The translations under genes and the position numbers were made by a program. A DNA stretch of 13,814 nucleotides, from the NCBI GenBank assembly GCA_002727485.1, contig PBXE01000004.1, positions 2,946-16,759 on the forward strand, written 5' to 3'. The DNA is from Methanobacteriota archaeon. GTDB taxonomy: Archaea > Thermoplasmatota > Poseidoniia > Poseidoniales > Poseidoniaceae. Under the pieces are notes generated by a model. That model did no database searches. It was not told the origin of the DNA and was given only the letters and a program-made list of their open reading frames with translations. Position 1 is the first letter of the stretch; every line of letters starts with the position of its first letter. Positions 6,652-13,814 of the stretch are shown here, in pieces.

Positions 6652-6664
6652 GAGATTTGATAAG
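6652..6664. promoter_or_regulatory. AT-rich element in the folP / membrane-protein divergent spacer
   Basis: The only AT-rich patch in the 52-base spacer, GATTTGATAAG and neighbours, lies about 24 bases before the folP ATG when read on the minus strand (TTATCAAAT). It lies about 29 bases before the membrane-protein ATG on the plus strand. A weak TATA-like element serving one or both genes is possible; the match to consensus is poor. Confidence 0.25.
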
Positions 6665-6674
6665 TTGTGACTGT

Positions 6675-6681
6675 AAAGGTG
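6675..6681 (+). promoter_or_regulatory. Shine-Dalgarno-like site that fixes the start at 6687
   Basis: AAAGGTG precedes the ATG at 6687 by five bases. It supports this start over an in-frame ATG at 6585, which lies inside the coding region of folP on the other strand. Confidence 0.4.
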
Positions 6682-6686
6682 TCGTT

Positions 6687-7313
6687 ATGCCGGAGGAAAC
6701 TCAGCATTCAGCGGTTCCCGAATCAAGTGATTTTGGTTCCAATGAGACAGTATCAGAATCCAGTTTAGAACTTGCTAACAGGTTAATTGGCAGACTAAAA
6801 CCGGAGGATAATTCTTCAATTTTTGGAATGATTGCCAATAAATCATATTACAGCGGTGGATTGATTACCATAATTCTGGTTTTCTGGTGGCTATTTGTGG
6901 ACTCTGCGAGTGATGATTTAGAAACAGGTATGTCTACATTTTTCAATCTTGATTTTTCTCAAGTTGCGTTAGCAGTAATCTCGTTAGGTTTACTTTCTTC
7001 TTTGTTGAGTGATTTCAGTAGAGAATTAGGCAAGTTATTGCCTTCACTGATTTCAGGTGCTATGCTGATTATGTGCGGACTATATGTTCTAGAGCCACTA
7101 GCTATTGGAATGTTTACAGAACAATACGACTTAGTTGAAGGTTTTTGGCGCTGTCTTAGACTCGGAATTCTATGGATAGGTGTTACATTTTGTGCCCATT
7201 TACTCGTGGATGCATCATTGTTGGTTTGGCTTAAGAGATTTTGTGACTCGAACGGTATTGAAATCACACCTCCGAATGAGTCAGAAAATAGTTCTAGGCA
7301 ATCAGATGCATGA
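6687..7313 (+). CDS. Uncharacterised four-helix membrane protein
   Basis: A 208-residue protein that I cannot place in a family. The first 55 residues are acidic and polar (rich in Ser, Glu and Asn) and probably cytosolic. Four hydrophobic segments follow: about 57-71, 92-108, 118-140 and 157-182. A short polar tail ends the protein. There is one notable aromatic patch (FWWLF at 66-70) and no obvious catalytic motif or cysteine pair. The start at 6687 is set by AAAGGTG five bases before it; the longer reading from 6585 would overlap the folP coding region by about 50 bases. It lies 43 bases before trm56 on the same strand, so the two could be co-transcribed, but that does not suggest a function. 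The frame is believable because of its regular hydrophobic pattern, its length and the packed gene order. Confidence 0.7.
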   Translation: MPEETQHSAVPESSDFGSNETVSESSLELANRLIGRLKPEDNSSIFGMIANKSYYSGGLITIILVFWWLFVDSASDDLETGMSTFFNLDFSQVALAVISLGLLSSLLSDFSRELGKLLPSLISGAMLIMCGLYVLEPLAIGMFTEQYDLVEGFWRCLRLGILWIGVTFCAHLLVDASLLVWLKRFCDSNGIEITPPNESENSSRQSDA

Positions 7314-7356
7314 AAATAACAAAACTCTTCATCAATGATTGATTATTGGCAAGACT

Positions 7357-7914
7357 ATGTCTGAACAGAGGGTTGACGTTTTACGATTGGGGCATCGTAA
7401 AGGGCGAGACCCAAGAATAACCACTCACTTAGCACTTGTAGGTAGGGCATTTGGGGCTCATCGATTTTTACTTTCGGGAGACGAAGATCAAGAAATGTTT
7501 GATAATTTGGCATCAGTAGATGAAAGATTTGGTAAGGGTCTAGAATGTCAACATATCAAGAGTCCAGTAGGTTGGCTTAGAAGATTTGTTGAACAAGATG
7601 CAGGTGATGGTAAACCTGGTATTGCAATTCATCTAACAATGTATGGTGAGCCATTTAGAGAAGCAATTCCGAAGATGCCAAAAGACAGGCCAATAGTTAT
7701 TGTTGTAGGGGGTGCCAAAGTTCCTAGTGATGTCTTTAAACTAAGCCAATATAATGTCTCTGTAGGAAATCAGCCTCACTCAGAGGTTGCTGCATTGGGG
7801 CTTTTCCTAGACTCTTGGTATTGCGGTGAATCAATAAATCGTGAATTTGAAAATGCGAGATTAATTATTCAACCTTCGGCGAGTGGAAAGGATGTATTAG
7901 ATTTGGATAAGTAA
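7357..7914 (+). CDS. trm56: tRNA (cytidine(56)-2'-O)-methyltransferase, archaeal Trm56
   Basis: A 185-residue SPOUT-class methyltransferase that puts a methyl group from S-adenosylmethionine on the 2'-OH of C56 in the T-loop of tRNA, at the elbow contact with the D-loop. Family signatures are plain: VLRLGHRKGRDPRITTHLAL at 8-27, HLTMYGEP at 92-99, VVGGAKVP at 116-123 and the knot region VGNQPHSEVAALGLFLD at 136-152, where the cofactor binds. The length is normal. The enzyme is essentially restricted to archaea, which makes it the best taxonomic marker in the window. The ATG at 7357 is preferred to an in-frame TTG at 7339 because the protein then opens a few residues before the conserved first strand. 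No Shine-Dalgarno site is seen before it. The gene is followed by the longest gene-free stretch in the window. Confidence 0.94.
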   Translation: MSEQRVDVLRLGHRKGRDPRITTHLALVGRAFGAHRFLLSGDEDQEMFDNLASVDERFGKGLECQHIKSPVGWLRRFVEQDAGDGKPGIAIHLTMYGEPFREAIPKMPKDRPIVIVVGGAKVPSDVFKLSQYNVSVGNQPHSEVAALGLFLDSWYCGESINREFENARLIIQPSASGKDVLDLDK

Positions 7915-8042
7915 TTTTAGTAATTAATAACTTACTTGGTTAACTAAACATCAATTATTAGATTTTAATTTACTTATCAAATCGCTATTCTTTTCTTCAA
8001 TCAAACCCAATCATTATGGGGGGCCGTTTTTGACCAACTTTG
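7915..8042. other. 128-base intergenic region before carA
   Basis: The first 70 bases are nearly pure A/T (TAATTAATAA, AATTATTAG, TTTTAATTTA) and probably hold the carA promoter; TTTTAATTTA at 7963-7972 is the best TATA-like candidate and would give a leader of about 50 bases. Near the 3' end lies an abrupt G-run, ATGGGGGGCCG at 8016-8026, then TTTTT. The G-run starts a five-codon frame (M-G-G-R-F-stop, 8016-8033) that ends nine bases before the carA ATG. I see no strong hairpin and no RNA gene. Confidence 0.4.
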
Positions 8043-9347
8043 ATGTCGAGGCCCGAGTCACGAGATGGAAGTTTCTCTCCGGGGTCTGAAAATCGATTAT
8101 CTGAACTTTACCCAAGTTTTCCAGATGCTGCAGATGGTTTGTTCAATGGCGATGATTTATCACCTCAGGCTAGCGGTTTTGGAATATTGTTGACTGCAGA
8201 TGGAGGCAGATATGAGGGTGAACTTTTTGGAGCCAAGGGAATTGGAGAAGGAGAATTAGTTTTCACCACTGGTATGATGGGATATCAAGAATCTCTTACC
8301 GACCCTTCATTTGCTGGACAAGTGTTAACTTTCACTTACCCATTAATTGGAAATTATGGAATTCACTATTCATGTTCTGAATCGGCTTCAGTGTGGCCTC
8401 GTGGAGTTGTTGTTAGACATGCTATGGAACAACCGGATCACAGAAACTCTATTGGCACAGTCAATGATTTACTAAGATTACATGGAGTTCCAGGTATTCA
8501 GGGAATCGATACTAGGGCAATTACTAGAAGAGTTAGAGAATTAGGAACTGTTCTATGTGTTTTTGGACCACTATCTGAAGAGTCCATATTAGTTGAGAGA
8601 TTGAAAAAATTAACTTCTCCTGAGTTAGAAGATCTTGTCGATTTGGTATCAATCAATGAACCTGTATTGCTTAACGAAGGTTCTTTAGATGAATTCGGAG
8701 TAAAGAAACCTAGGCTTGCAGCCATAGATTGTGGTATAAAATACAACATTTTACGAAGTTTGTGTAAATCATTCGAGGTAATTTGGTGCCCACCAAATAT
8801 CGATTTTAATTATTTAATAGAATCCTATCAAATCGACGCATTATTCTGTTCTAATGGCCCAGGTGACCCTGCACATCCAGGTAAAGCAACAATGGCAAGA
8901 GAAAATCTTGCTTTAGCGGTTAAGGCCAAAATACCCGTAATGGGGATTTGTCTAGGTCACCAATTGATGGGTTTAGCTTCAGGCCTGAGTACATATAAAA
9001 TGCGTTATGGACATAGAGGGGCAAATCAACCTGTAGTTGATTTGATTTCCGGAAAAGTTCTCATTACAAGTCAAAATCATGGTTTTGCTGTTGCAGATCC
9101 TGATGCTGGAATGCTTGCTGCCCACCCTTCAGGTGCAAAATCAGAACAGCAAGAAAACCTGCATGGAGCCGAAGTAAAGGTTAGGTATGTGAATGCGAAT
9201 GATAGAACCGTTGAAGGATTAGATGTCATAGGTCATCCTTCCTTTACTGTACAATTTCATCCAGAAGCATGCCCAGGGCCACATGATGCTGAAAATTTAT
9301 TTTTGAGATTCAGGAATATTGTAGACGAATATCTGGGGAGTGTTTAG
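8043..9347 (+). CDS. carA: Carbamoyl-phosphate synthase small (glutamine amidotransferase) subunit
   Basis: A 434-residue subunit that hydrolyses glutamine and passes ammonia to CarB for carbamoyl phosphate, the entry point to pyrimidines and arginine. The N-terminal CarA domain shows YEGELFGA at 58-64 and onward and TGMMGYQESLTDPS at 76-89. The class I amidotransferase domain has IDCGIKYNILRSL at 228-240, SNGPGDP at 270-276, the nucleophile Cys303 in GICLGHQL, TSQNHGFAV at 342-350, and the His406/Glu408 pair in FHPEACPGP. All catalytic residues are present, so it is active as far as sequence tells. Residues 1-45 are a polar, acidic extension before the first beta strand (GFGILLTADGG) that most CarA proteins lack; a later start cannot be excluded, but no good internal ATG is available. 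The ATG at 8043 is preferred over a TTG directly in front of it. It overlaps no gene upstream and runs into carB. Confidence 0.96.
   Translation: MSRPESRDGSFSPGSENRLSELYPSFPDAADGLFNGDDLSPQASGFGILLTADGGRYEGELFGAKGIGEGELVFTTGMMGYQESLTDPSFAGQVLTFTYPLIGNYGIHYSCSESASVWPRGVVVRHAMEQPDHRNSIGTVNDLLRLHGVPGIQGIDTRAITRRVRELGTVLCVFGPLSEESILVERLKKLTSPELEDLVDLVSINEPVLLNEGSLDEFGVKKPRLAAIDCGIKYNILRSLCKSFEVIWCPPNIDFNYLIESYQIDALFCSNGPGDPAHPGKATMARENLALAVKAKIPVMGICLGHQLMGLASGLSTYKMRYGHRGANQPVVDLISGKVLITSQNHGFAVADPDAGMLAAHPSGAKSEQQENLHGAEVKVRYVNANDRTVEGLDVIGHPSFTVQFHPEACPGPHDAENLFLRFRNIVDEYLGSV
9335..9342 (+). promoter_or_regulatory. Shine-Dalgarno site that selects the TTG start of carB
   Basis: GGGGAGTG, inside the last codons of carA, lies six bases before TTG at 9349. 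A GTG at 9340 in the same frame is part of this site and so has no ribosome binding site of its own at a proper distance. This and the conserved N-terminus MPRRDDLK favour TTG 9349. Confidence 0.55.
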
Positions 9348-9348
9348 T

Positions 9349-12300
9349 TTGCCTCGAAGAGATGATTTGAAGACGATTCTTGTTCTTGGGAGTGGACCGA
9401 TTAAAATAGGTCAAGCTGCGGAATTTGACTTTTCTGGTAGTCAAGCAGTTCGTGCTTTACGAGAGGATGGCTATGAGGTTATATTAGTAAATTCCAACCC
9501 AGCAACAATACAAAATGATCCAGAAATGGCAGACAAGGTATACATAGAACCTCTACTTTCTTCATCGGTAAAACGTATTTTAGAAATTGAAAAACCGTGT
9601 GCTTTATTGGCTGGGATGGGTGGGCAAACCGCTCTAAACATTGCTAGTGAATTGGCCCATCAAGGAATTCTGGATGATTTAGGTGTAGAGTTAATTGGTT
9701 CAGATTTAGATGCTATCGATAAGGCAGAAGATAGAGATTTATTCAACAAAGTTTGTGAATCAATAAATCTGCCAATTTCAGAAGCAATAGCATGTAATTC
9801 TATGGATGAAGTGTTATCAGCCGCAGAATCGATTAATAGTTGGCCATTACTAATCAGGCCTGCATTCACGCTAGGAGGACTTGGTGGCGGAACTGCTTGG
9901 GATTTGGGAGAACTTGTTGAAATTGCAACCTTAGGTTTGAGAAATTCAAGAATCAATCAAGTTCTGATTGAAGAATCAATTTTAGGTTGGCAAGAATTGG
10001 AATACGAGGTTATGCGTGATGAAGCGGATAACGCAACTATTGTTTGTACTATGGAGAATATTGATCCAATGGGAGTTCATACCGGTGAATCAACAGTAGT
10101 TGCTCCATTGCAATCATTTTCAGATAGTGACCACCAAATCCTCAGAGATCAAGCCTTGAAATTAATTAGAGCACTAAATATCAAGGGTGGTTGTAACGTT
10201 CAATTTGCATTCAACCAATCAACTGGTGAGATTAGAGTAATTGAAGTGAATCCAAGAGTTTCTCGTTCTTCAGCTTTGGCTAGTAAAGCAACAGGATATC
10301 CAATTGCTAGGATGGCTGCAAAGATTGCTGTTGGCTATACTCTTGACGAATTACCAAATCCAATCACTGGTGAAGGAACTACTGCAGCATTTGAACCAAC
10401 CTTAGACTATTGTGTAGTAAAAATTCCACGTTGGCCTTTTGATAAATTTAGAACTGCGGACAGAAACCTTGGTACATCAATGAAATCAACTGGAGAAGTA
10501 ATGGCTATAGGAAGAAATTTCGAAGAAGCATTCCTAAAAGCATGGGCATCTTTGGAACAGGGATGTCCACACCCTAGACCATTGACCAGAGCAGATGAAT
10601 CTGAAGGGGAAGGAATGCTAGAAAGGGCTTATGAAAAGTTACCTGATTCAGTATTAGTCGATTGGTGTAAAGTGGCAACTGACAGAAGGATGGGTGCATT
10701 GATAGAAGCCTTTAGACGAGGCTGGAGTGTTGAAAGAGTACATGAAATAACGAGAATTACTAGATGGTTCCTTTATCGCTTCGAAAACATTGCTAAAATG
10801 GAAAATGAAATAGTTTCAATGGCTTGCAATCCTTCTGATATAGACTTTGATACAATGCGGAAGTGGAAATCCTTTGGGTTTAGTGATTCTCATATAGCTG
10901 ATGCGCTAAATGGATTCCCTGCAACTGGGTATAAATCACTCCCTAAAGGGCGTGATGAATCAACAGTTATGAAGAGGAGACATTCATTGAAACTTCATCC
11001 AAGATTTAGGATGGTTGATTCATGTGCTGCTGAGTTTGCAGCGAAGACTCCGTATTATTATTCAACATATGAACCAAATGGTACTAGTGAAATCGACTTT
11101 ATTCCTGATTTAGAAAATCGCGTCAAGGAAAGATTTGTTGCTATTGGCAGTGGCCCAATTAGAATCGGTCAAGGAATAGAGTTTGACTATGGTTGCGTTC
11201 ATGCTGTAAAGGCAATTAGAGAAGCTGGTAAAGATGCCATATTGATCAATAACAATCCTGAAACGGTTTCTACAGATTTTGATACATCTGATAGATTGTA
11301 TTTTGAACCATTAACCCTAGAATATGTTACTGAGGTTTTACTTAGGGAAAATGCTCATTCGATTTTACTGCAGTTTGGTGGTCAAACTGCCATTAATTTA
11401 TCCCAACCATTAGAGCAAAGATTGCCTGATTTGAAGAAATTAGGATTAGAACTAGAGATAGCAGGAACATCTTGTGACGCAATTGATGAAGCGAGTGATA
11501 GAGAGAGATTTGAGAATTTTGCTAAGAGGGCTGGTCTAAGAATGCCTAGAGGTACAACAGGCACTAGTTCAGATGATGTAAGAATGGCAGTTGAAGAAAT
11601 AGGATTCCCAGTTCTTATACGACCTTCATATGTTTTAGGTGGAAGGGGTATGGAGATATTATCGAACCAAGAGCAATTAGATGCTTATCTTAAAGAAGCA
11701 TATTTGGCCCCCGATAAGCCATTGCTGGTAGATGAATATCTAGGCCATGCTACTGAATTAGATGTTGATGCTGCGTGTGATGGTGAGGAAGTACTAATTG
11801 GTGCAATAATGGAGCATCTTGAGGAGGCAGGGATACATTCTGGCGACTCAACTTGCTTTATTCCTACACAAAATGTTCCTGAAGAAATCCTTGAAAAAGT
11901 CAGAGAGCAGACAAAAATTATCGGTCTAGGGCTGAAAATAAGAGGATGTTATAATATTCAGTTTGCCATTCAAGGAAATGATCTATATGTTCTAGAAGTT
12001 AATCCAAGGTCATCTCGAACTGTACCATTTGTTGCTAAATCATCAGGCCTTCCTTTAGCAAGAATCGCAGCGAATATTACTATCGGAATTCCATTATCTA
12101 AACAAGTAATTCCAATAAGAACTTCGGGGCAGATTTGTGTCAAGGCACCAGTATTTCCTTTCATTAAACTTAGGGGCCTAGATCCTGCCCCAGGTCCAGA
12201 GATGAAATCTACAGGGGAAGTATTCGGATCAGACGATACAGCCGACCTGGCTTATCTGAAAGCTAGACTTGCAACTGAAGTTCCAGTCGCAACTAGTGGA

Positions 12301-12693
12301 GGGGCATACCTGACAGTTAGAGATCAAGATAAGAAAAACCTATTACATTCTGCGAATAAACTGAAAGAATTAGGATTTATTCTTTATGCAACGCCCGGCA
12401 CTGCAGATTATCTTAGGGAGCAGAATATTCCTGTCGAAGTAGTCTATAGAATAAGAGAATCAAAGCATCCTGATGCTTTAGATTTGATGAGGCAGGGTAA
12501 GATTTCGTTTATTGTTAATGTCCCAACAGTATCAGGTGGAGCAGTCAGAGATGGAAATATGATGAGGAGGCTAGCAGTAGAACTTAACATTCCATTCGTA
12601 ACCACAATTAGAGGTGCTAATATGGAAGTTGCAGCAATTGCTGCGCAACAAAAAGGAAAATTAGAGCCTAGAAGATTGAAAGTGAACTATTAA
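9349..12693 (+). CDS. carB: Carbamoyl-phosphate synthase large subunit
   Basis: A 1114-residue subunit, slightly longer than the E. coli protein of 1073, which makes carbamoyl phosphate from bicarbonate, ammonia and two ATP. It is the full two-half enzyme. The first half opens with LVLGSGPIKIGQAAEFDFSG, and its ATP-grasp domain contains RPAFTLGGLGGG at 170-181. The second half restarts near residue 595 with AIGSGPIRIGQGIEFDYG, with RPSYVLGGRG at 758-767 and EVNPRSSRTVPF further on. The MGS-like allosteric domain occupies about 985-1114 and contains VNVPTVSGGAVRD. The chosen start is TTG 9349, two bases after the carA stop, because the protein then begins MPRRDDLKTILVLG as CarB proteins usually do and has a good ribosome binding site; a GTG at 9340 would overlap carA. 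Translation is probably coupled to carA. The gene ends exactly where the opposing gene ends. No frameshift or missing domain was noticed. Confidence 0.96.
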   Translation: MPRRDDLKTILVLGSGPIKIGQAAEFDFSGSQAVRALREDGYEVILVNSNPATIQNDPEMADKVYIEPLLSSSVKRILEIEKPCALLAGMGGQTALNIASELAHQGILDDLGVELIGSDLDAIDKAEDRDLFNKVCESINLPISEAIACNSMDEVLSAAESINSWPLLIRPAFTLGGLGGGTAWDLGELVEIATLGLRNSRINQVLIEESILGWQELEYEVMRDEADNATIVCTMENIDPMGVHTGESTVVAPLQSFSDSDHQILRDQALKLIRALNIKGGCNVQFAFNQSTGEIRVIEVNPRVSRSSALASKATGYPIARMAAKIAVGYTLDELPNPITGEGTTAAFEPTLDYCVVKIPRWPFDKFRTADRNLGTSMKSTGEVMAIGRNFEEAFLKAWASLEQGCPHPRPLTRADESEGEGMLERAYEKLPDSVLVDWCKVATDRRMGALIEAFRRGWSVERVHEITRITRWFLYRFENIAKMENEIVSMACNPSDIDFDTMRKWKSFGFSDSHIADALNGFPATGYKSLPKGRDESTVMKRRHSLKLHPRFRMVDSCAAEFAAKTPYYYSTYEPNGTSEIDFIPDLENRVKERFVAIGSGPIRIGQGIEFDYGCVHAVKAIREAGKDAILINNNPETVSTDFDTSDRLYFEPLTLEYVTEVLLRENAHSILLQFGGQTAINLSQPLEQRLPDLKKLGLELEIAGTSCDAIDEASDRERFENFAKRAGLRMPRGTTGTSSDDVRMAVEEIGFPVLIRPSYVLGGRGMEILSNQEQLDAYLKEAYLAPDKPLLVDEYLGHATELDVDAACDGEEVLIGAIMEHLEEAGIHSGDSTCFIPTQNVPEEILEKVREQTKIIGLGLKIRGCYNIQFAIQGNDLYVLEVNPRSSRTVPFVAKSSGLPLARIAANITIGIPLSKQVIPIRTSGQICVKAPVFPFIKLRGLDPAPGPEMKSTGEVFGSDDTADLAYLKARLATEVPVATSGGAYLTVRDQDKKNLLHSANKLKELGFILYATPGTADYLREQNIPVEVVYRIRESKHPDALDLMRQGKISFIVNVPTVSGGAVRDGNMMRRLAVELNIPFVTTIRGANMEVAAIAAQQKGKLEPRRLKVNY

Positions 12694-13794
12694 TCAACAA
12701 GCATCGAATGCTTCGATGATGTATTTAGTTAGTGGACTTGTCCATGCTAACTCACTAATTCCATCTTCTCCATCAGTCCCATAAATTCTAACAACATCTC
12801 TAACTCTAACATTGCCTTCAGAAGATCTTGCAAGTATAGTAGCTGGCTTTATTGCTTTACCAGTTCCGTGTGGGTCATAAACAGTATCTAAAGCCTCTTT
12901 TAGGAACCAATCGACTTTGCCTCCTTTTTCTCCGTCATACTTTTTAGAAATCTTTTTTGGACCACCAAACATTCCACCGCCAGTCTTTTTCTTCTCAACT
13001 TTCTTCTCAACGGTTTTCTTCTTAGCAGGTTTAGATTTTGTGCTCTTCTTAGGTGCTTCATCCTTCTTAGCAACTTGTGAAACAGTTTTGTTTTCAAATT
13101 CTTCTTGTAATTCAGCACGAATCTCCTTTTCTAGTTCTTTGCGAATACTTTTTTCGAGTTGAGTTCTAATCTTTTTCTCTAACTTATCAGAATCAACTTT
13201 ATCCAGTTTTGTGTATGCATCATCTCTCTCATCTTGTAGTGCTTGCATTACGTTGATGTAATGAGATGCAACTTGAATTAATGCTGTTTCCATAGAAGCT
13301 TCAAGTTGCATAGAAACTACTTCACTAGCGGAATCTCTCCATTTGCGCCACTGAAGCATAGTATTTGCATGAATGTCAGAACCGCATTTCGGACAAAAAC
13401 TTCTCTTTGGTGGCTTTAGAACAGGAATTGCACGCATAGCATCTGGGTCAATACCTTCATGCTCTCCACTTGCTACATCATGTATGTGAGTAGATGCTTC
13501 CATACCAGTGTCCATAGCTTCTCTAAACAGTCCTTCATTGAGATTCAATTTTCCGTCTTGAATTAGATCCCAAGCATTAGTTCCTCGAACAACAGCACGA
13601 ACAGCAGCATTTGCTGCTGGTGAACTACCCCAATCTCTATTGAAAAGTACTTTACTTGTGCTACCCTCAATTTCTGCATTTGAGAAAGCATCACCAATAT
13701 CGTATTCCTCACCTTCAGCAGGTGCAGCAATCCCTAATTGAATTGGATTTGCCCCCTCTTCAATTTTGGCAATCATATCGAATTTTTCAGCCAT
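12694..13794 (-). CDS. Uncharacterised lysine-rich coiled-coil protein with a CPxCG knuckle and 8-residue repeats
   Basis: A 366-residue soluble protein of unknown family. Residues 1-130 are acidic to neutral, with no hydrophobic segment. At 132-142 RSFCPKCGSDIH gives one CPxCG zinc knuckle (Cys134, Cys137); no second cysteine pair is present, only Cys366 at the end, so zinc binding would need His residues or a partner. Residues 150-200 are helical. At 205-236 four 8-residue units follow one another (LEKKIRTQ, LEKSIRKE, LEKEIRAE, LQEEFENK). Residues 243-272 are a lysine-rich low-complexity stretch (KKK, PKK, EKK) and 273-279 a glycine-rich turn. The C-terminus from about 285 (DWFLKEALDTVYDPHGTGKA and onward) looks folded. 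The basic part could bind nucleic acid, which is a guess. ATG 13794 is the first possible start and lies 21 bases from the window edge. Its TGA directly abuts the TAA of carB on the other strand. Confidence 0.75.
   Translation of the reverse strand: MAEKFDMIAKIEEGANPIQLGIAAPAEGEEYDIGDAFSNAEIEGSTSKVLFNRDWGSSPAANAAVRAVVRGTNAWDLIQDGKLNLNEGLFREAMDTGMEASTHIHDVASGEHEGIDPDAMRAIPVLKPPKRSFCPKCGSDIHANTMLQWRKWRDSASEVVSMQLEASMETALIQVASHYINVMQALQDERDDAYTKLDKVDSDKLEKKIRTQLEKSIRKELEKEIRAELQEEFENKTVSQVAKKDEAPKKSTKSKPAKKKTVEKKVEKKKTGGGMFGGPKKISKKYDGEKGGKVDWFLKEALDTVYDPHGTGKAIKPATILARSSEGNVRVRDVVRIYGTDGEDGISELAWTSPLTKYIIEAFDAC
13087..13182 (-). repeat. Four tandem 8-residue (24-base) units in the unknown coiled-coil protein
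   Basis: Residues 205-236 read LEKKIRTQ, LEKSIRKE, LEKEIRAE, LQEEFENK. Leu starts each unit, Ile or Phe stands at position 5 and Arg at position 6 in the first three units. The spacing is 8 and not the heptad 7 of a standard coiled coil. The underlying codons are not identical between units, so the similarity is at protein level and not a recent DNA duplication. Confidence 0.65.
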
Positions 13795-13814
13795 TGAGAG
13801 GTCGTCTCTAAGTC

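Noticed and set aside
7915..8042. Possible RNA gene or riboswitch in the gap before carA
   Set aside because: Apart from the G-run the region is simple A/T-rich sequence with no long complementary arms. No tRNA or known riboswitch core can be read in it.
12900..13118. Minus-strand frame of 72 codons, very basic, in a second frame within the same gene
   Set aside because: It is a frame-shifted reading of the Lys-rich stretch. The gene's own frame continues unbroken through it to a sensible C-terminus.
12917..13162. Plus-strand frame of 81 codons with a hydrophobic, Phe-rich product opposite the Lys-rich coiled-coil gene
   Set aside because: Phe codons are the complement of the Lys and Glu codons of the real gene, so the apparent membrane-like sequence is an artefact of the repetitive opposite strand.
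1..13814. CRISPR array, insertion sequence, prophage or defence island
   Set aside because: No spaced direct repeats, transposase, integrase, nuclease cluster or terminal inverted repeats were seen on either strand. Gene content is mainly housekeeping.

Overview
The window looks like a piece of an AT-rich, tightly packed archaeal genome. A free-living marine euryarchaeon of the Marine Group II/III (Poseidoniales-like) type is my best guess. The archaeal call rests on three things. There is a gene for the archaeal tRNA C56 2'-O-methyltransferase (Trm56, SPOUT family). Other genes have an archaeal flavour: a DHH phosphoesterase with a degenerate TrkA-N-like front end, and a TraB/PrgY-type membrane protein. 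Finally, two TATA boxes lie about 27-32 bases before start codons that lack Shine-Dalgarno sites, the spacing expected for leaderless archaeal mRNAs. The lineage is inferred and was not tested by any search.

Layout. 1-180 is the 3' end of an unknown gene whose protein ends in a membrane anchor. 212-1429 encodes a thiolase. Opposite it, 1426-1638 (a two-helix DUF2892 protein) and 1702-2496 (a TauE/SafE-family permease) form a minus-strand pair. 2612-5771 is a plus-strand run: LemA, a DHH/DHHA1 phosphoesterase and a TraB-family membrane protein, the last two only 2 bases apart. 5768-6634 (minus) is a complete dihydropteroate synthase, divergent from an unknown four-helix membrane protein (6687-7313). 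Plus-strand trm56 (7357-7914) and the carA-carB pair (8043-12693) follow. The minus-strand gene at 12694-13794 encodes an unknown lysine-rich coiled-coil protein with one CPxCG knuckle and a striking 8-residue repeat.

The recognisable functions are mostly housekeeping: carbamoyl phosphate for pyrimidines and arginine (carAB), folate (folP), tRNA elbow modification (trm56) and acyl-CoA/acetoacetyl-CoA chemistry (thiolase). The less ordinary parts are the TauE/DUF2892 pair (possible sulfur handling), the LemA-DHH-TraB cluster, and the octad-repeat protein. No CRISPR array, transposase, phage gene, rRNA or tRNA was recognised. No gene-free stretch exceeds 300 bases; the longest is 128 bases, before carA. 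Coding is so dense that all three convergent gene pairs overlap by 4 bases or abut exactly. I see no convincing new multi-gene system. The best candidates for new biology are the octad-repeat protein and the DHH-TraB pair.
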